Of a DNA stretch of 6,898 bases, positions 6,401 to 6,898 are shown piece after piece. Each line of letters opens with the position of its first letter. The first letter of the stretch is position 1. The translations under genes were made by a program, and so were the position numbers. This stretch comes from Chloroflexota bacterium (lineage in GTDB: Bacteria > Chloroflexota > Dehalococcoidia > Lucifugimonadales > VGZR01), in assembly GCA_027625225.1 (NCBI GenBank), contig JAQBWG010000105.1, forward strand, positions 1 through 6,898, given 5' to 3'. The notes beneath the pieces were generated by a model. It was not told the origin of the DNA, did not search any database, and was given only the letters and a program-made list of their open reading frames with translations.

Positions 6401-6898
6401 CCGCACAGCCTCTCCTCGCCGCCCGTCAGCACCGCCGCCATCGGGATCTCCGAGCGTTTCGACATGGTGTTGCCCGCGGCGGGCGGGCCGCAGCGGATGA
6501 CTGGCGACTACCCTTACTACAGCGGACGCACCTTCAAGCTACTCGAAGGGAGCTGGGGTATCCTGCGCGTGCTCGACTCCACCCGGAACACCTCGCTGCA
6601 ACCGCTCCCCGGACACGAGGGCATCATTCAGGCCTCATCCTCGGTCTGTCCCGCCGGAGCGCCGACCCAGCGTTTCAACGTTGCCGTGATTGAAATCGCC
6701 CTGCCCATGCTCAACGGCCTCACCGGCAAGATATACGTCCTCCAGAGCGATAAGCAGGCCGTCCTCAGCGGCAACACCCCGCCCGAACCACTTGTGCTCC
6801 GCGTGAACATCGGCGACTGCATCGTCGTGAACCTCACCAACGCGACCCGCACCGGACGAGTTTCATTTCATGCCGACATGCTCGCCTCCGACCCCTCA
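3485..6898 (+). CDS. Giant lipoprotein multicopper oxidase with repeated two-cupredoxin modules, partial at the right edge
   Basis: A copper enzyme that would oxidise a phenolic, metal or other one-electron donor and reduce O2 to water outside the cytoplasmic membrane. From the GTG at 3485, 1138 residues are visible with no stop. The N-terminus (GRSKQLAVRSL, hydrophobic SLIAIVCVGAVLGIML, Cys28 in MLGC) looks like a lipoprotein signal, although Met-Leu before Gly-Cys is a slightly unusual lipobox. Module 1 has all the motifs: HLH (164/166), HSH (212/214), HxxHxHG (366/369/371) and HCHxxxHxxxxM (438-449, type 1 Cys439, axial Met449). A Pro-rich linker (about 465-615) follows. Module 2 keeps HIH (708/710), HDH (827/829) and HxxHxD (960/963/965) but has YSG where HCH should be (1012-1014). 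Module 3 begins near Cys1055. The total of three modules would give a ceruloplasmin/MnxG-like six-domain plan. The multicopper oxidase call is firm; a manganese- or iron-oxidising role is only a possibility. Confidence 0.92.
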   Translation, partial: MGRSKQLAVRSLIAIVCVGAVLGIMLGCNRSESTPTASPTAHEGSEGLQLGPETAESVYAGALCPDNATVRAYSVVAINVEVSLNRYLDYDPDGRMYVLEEELARVRDEEDRNRLARLNGTEPAVSIGLQGDAIQPLALRVNQGECLRLTLRNALEDNEPVTLHLHGSSLHIAATGAPAIATNPDAVVTPGRSVTYEWMVTEDTPEGTHHFHSHGDTREQTNHGLFGAVIVEPRGSAYIDPLTGGELRSGWAAIVRDPVRGDFREFILFYHEIGNENFILLNGNDEPIPQIDPYTSAYRPAARAINYRSEPFMNRLDLQQQLGGFFDKSQAYSSYTFGDPATPIARSYLGDPVKDRVVHGGSEVFHVHHTHGGSIRWNRQTDAEPSTFDTGLNKRPSLLPVVSERVDSQSVGPSESYDLEHECGSGGCQQSVGDYLVHCHVGHHYIAGMWMVWRVYNTLQNGDTSTDTLPPLLELPDREGDARPAVTSQDLVGRTVESQGQPLRISQANLATWVEGQLPPQGQPRGYDASVLDWEVSGTLYLNEPETSQAWSGYRPVQPGDRPPLYFDPLTGKLAYPFLRPHLGRRPPFAPNHGPAPFLDPVTGSGTDPPQPGANGPASLCPTGTALEEYVVHAITVPIPLNERLNIVDPVGQLYVLKEDEDRIRATNDLKTPLAIRANAGEHCVDIIFKSELRDSSENNFFSKANTHIHFVQFDVLASDGVSTGFNYEQSVRPFAVEGETLTAATSAGTDRVRLSDTARFQRGALVGVGMDQNETFEIRRIAAVEGDALVFDAPLEHTHGRGEIVSTEFVRYRWYPDVQFGTAYFHDHVDALSSWKHGLFGALISEPPGSVYRDPYTGQEVRSGPIVDIHTDARVSADVDGSFRELVMFIQDDNPVTRKGRSSGSSFNLRVEPLDLRSGDPADFFNARIHGDPETPVLEAFLGDPVVIRGLVSGTNDVHTWHIDGHWFRIEPHSLSSPPVSTAAIGISERFDMVLPAAGGPQRMTGDYPYYSGRTFKLLEGSWGILRVLDSTRNTSLQPLPGHEGIIQASSSVCPAGAPTQRFNVAVIEIALPMLNGLTGKIYVLQSDKQAVLSGNTPPEPLVLRVNIGDCIVVNLTNATRTGRVSFHADMLASDPS
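3674..6898 (+). repeat. Protein-level internal repeat: three cupredoxin-pair modules in the oxidase
   Basis: Three units begin alike: a Cys-Pro (Cys64, Cys621, Cys1055), then a V-x-A-I or A-V-I-E-I strand, a leucine/asparagine turn, a G-x-(I/L/M)-YVL strand and a GE(x)C or GDC motif (Cys146, Cys684, Cys1112). Modules 1 and 2 also share GLFGA...EP.GS.Y.DP.TG...RSG (224-250 versus 839-865), FRE (263-265 versus 884-886) and GDP.TP....LGDPV..R......H (338-366 versus 932-960, equal length). They share an 18-residue block starting GDY and ending in Trp (433-450 versus 1007-1024). The nucleotide sequences have diverged, so the duplication is old. Approximate module starts are nucleotides 3674, 5345 and 6647. 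Confidence 0.8.
5702..5902 (+). other. Beta-rich domain inserted in module 2 of the oxidase
   Basis: Residues about 740-806 (from GETLTAATSAG to HGRGEIV) have no counterpart in module 1. The distance between the two HxH motifs is 71 residues longer in module 2 (708 to 827) than in module 1 (164 to 212). The segment has the alternating pattern T-x-x-x-x-A-G-x-x-x-V-x-L then F-x-x-G-x-L-V-G-V-G. An E-x-x-x-I-x-x-V-x-G-x-x-L-x-F-x-x-P-L-x-x-x-H stretch follows. This pattern resembles small beta domains found between domains of secreted bacterial and phage tail proteins. Its role is unknown. Confidence 0.5.

Noticed and set aside
5126..6406. 426-codon open frame on the minus strand opposite the oxidase
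   Set aside because: The plus frame carries the copper motifs and internal repeats without a break. The antisense frame is a product of high GC and C-ending codons and shows low-complexity Val/Gly/Asp/Ala-rich sequence with no family resemblance.
5526..6500. 324-codon open frame on the plus strand in another frame
   Set aside because: It lies wholly inside the oxidase gene and is Ser/Thr/Pro/Ala/Arg-rich, as expected of a shifted reading of GC-rich codons.
1..6898. CRISPR array, tRNA, rRNA, insertion sequence or attachment site
   Set aside because: I looked for regularly spaced repeats, tRNA-like cloverleaf ends, rRNA-like sequence and transposase motifs with terminal repeats, and found none.

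Overview
The window looks like a piece of a free-living, GC-rich bacterium, most likely a member of Chloroflexota (SAR202/Dehalococcoidia-like). That placement is inference from style, with no marker gene to confirm it. The clues are a lipoprotein oligopeptide-binding protein with a long Ser/Thr/Gln linker followed by an A-x-H-G-G-T-L-R start of the mature domain, strongly C-ending codons on the right, TTG and GTG starts with good Shine-Dalgarno sequences, and a very large secreted multicopper oxidase of a type I associate with such genomes.

Left third (1-1469, minus strand): an ABC transporter solute-binding lipoprotein of the SBP_bac_5 (peptide/nickel/opine) family. It runs off the left edge and is broken by a one-base frameshift near 915-918. 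Both halves are clearly the same protein read in two frames.

Centre (1470-1818): a lower-GC divergent intergenic region. It holds a candidate sigma-70-type promoter facing each way, a GC-rich inverted repeat at the predicted start of the leftward transcript, and the ribosome binding site of the rightward genes. I see no RNA gene in it.

Right two thirds (1819-6898, plus strand): three tightly spaced genes that look like one operon. They are a 70-residue GatC-like protein with a TTG start, a 472-residue amidase-signature enzyme 5 nt downstream with an intact Lys-Ser-Ser triad, and, 29 nt further on, a giant predicted lipoprotein multicopper oxidase still open at the right edge after 1138 residues. 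The oxidase is an internal repeat. Module 1 carries all four copper-binding motifs. Module 2 aligns residue for residue with it, but every type 1 copper ligand and the HCH motif are replaced, and it has an extra ~65-residue insert. Module 3 has only begun at the edge.

Functionally, the GatC-like protein probably stabilises or assists the amidase, in the manner of GatC with GatA or AtzG with AtzE. No GatB is nearby, so this is probably not the tRNA amidotransferase. The oxidase would act outside the membrane. Together with the divergent solute-binding protein, the locus could serve uptake and breakdown of amide-containing or aromatic substrates or oxidation of metals, but the sequence does not settle the substrate.
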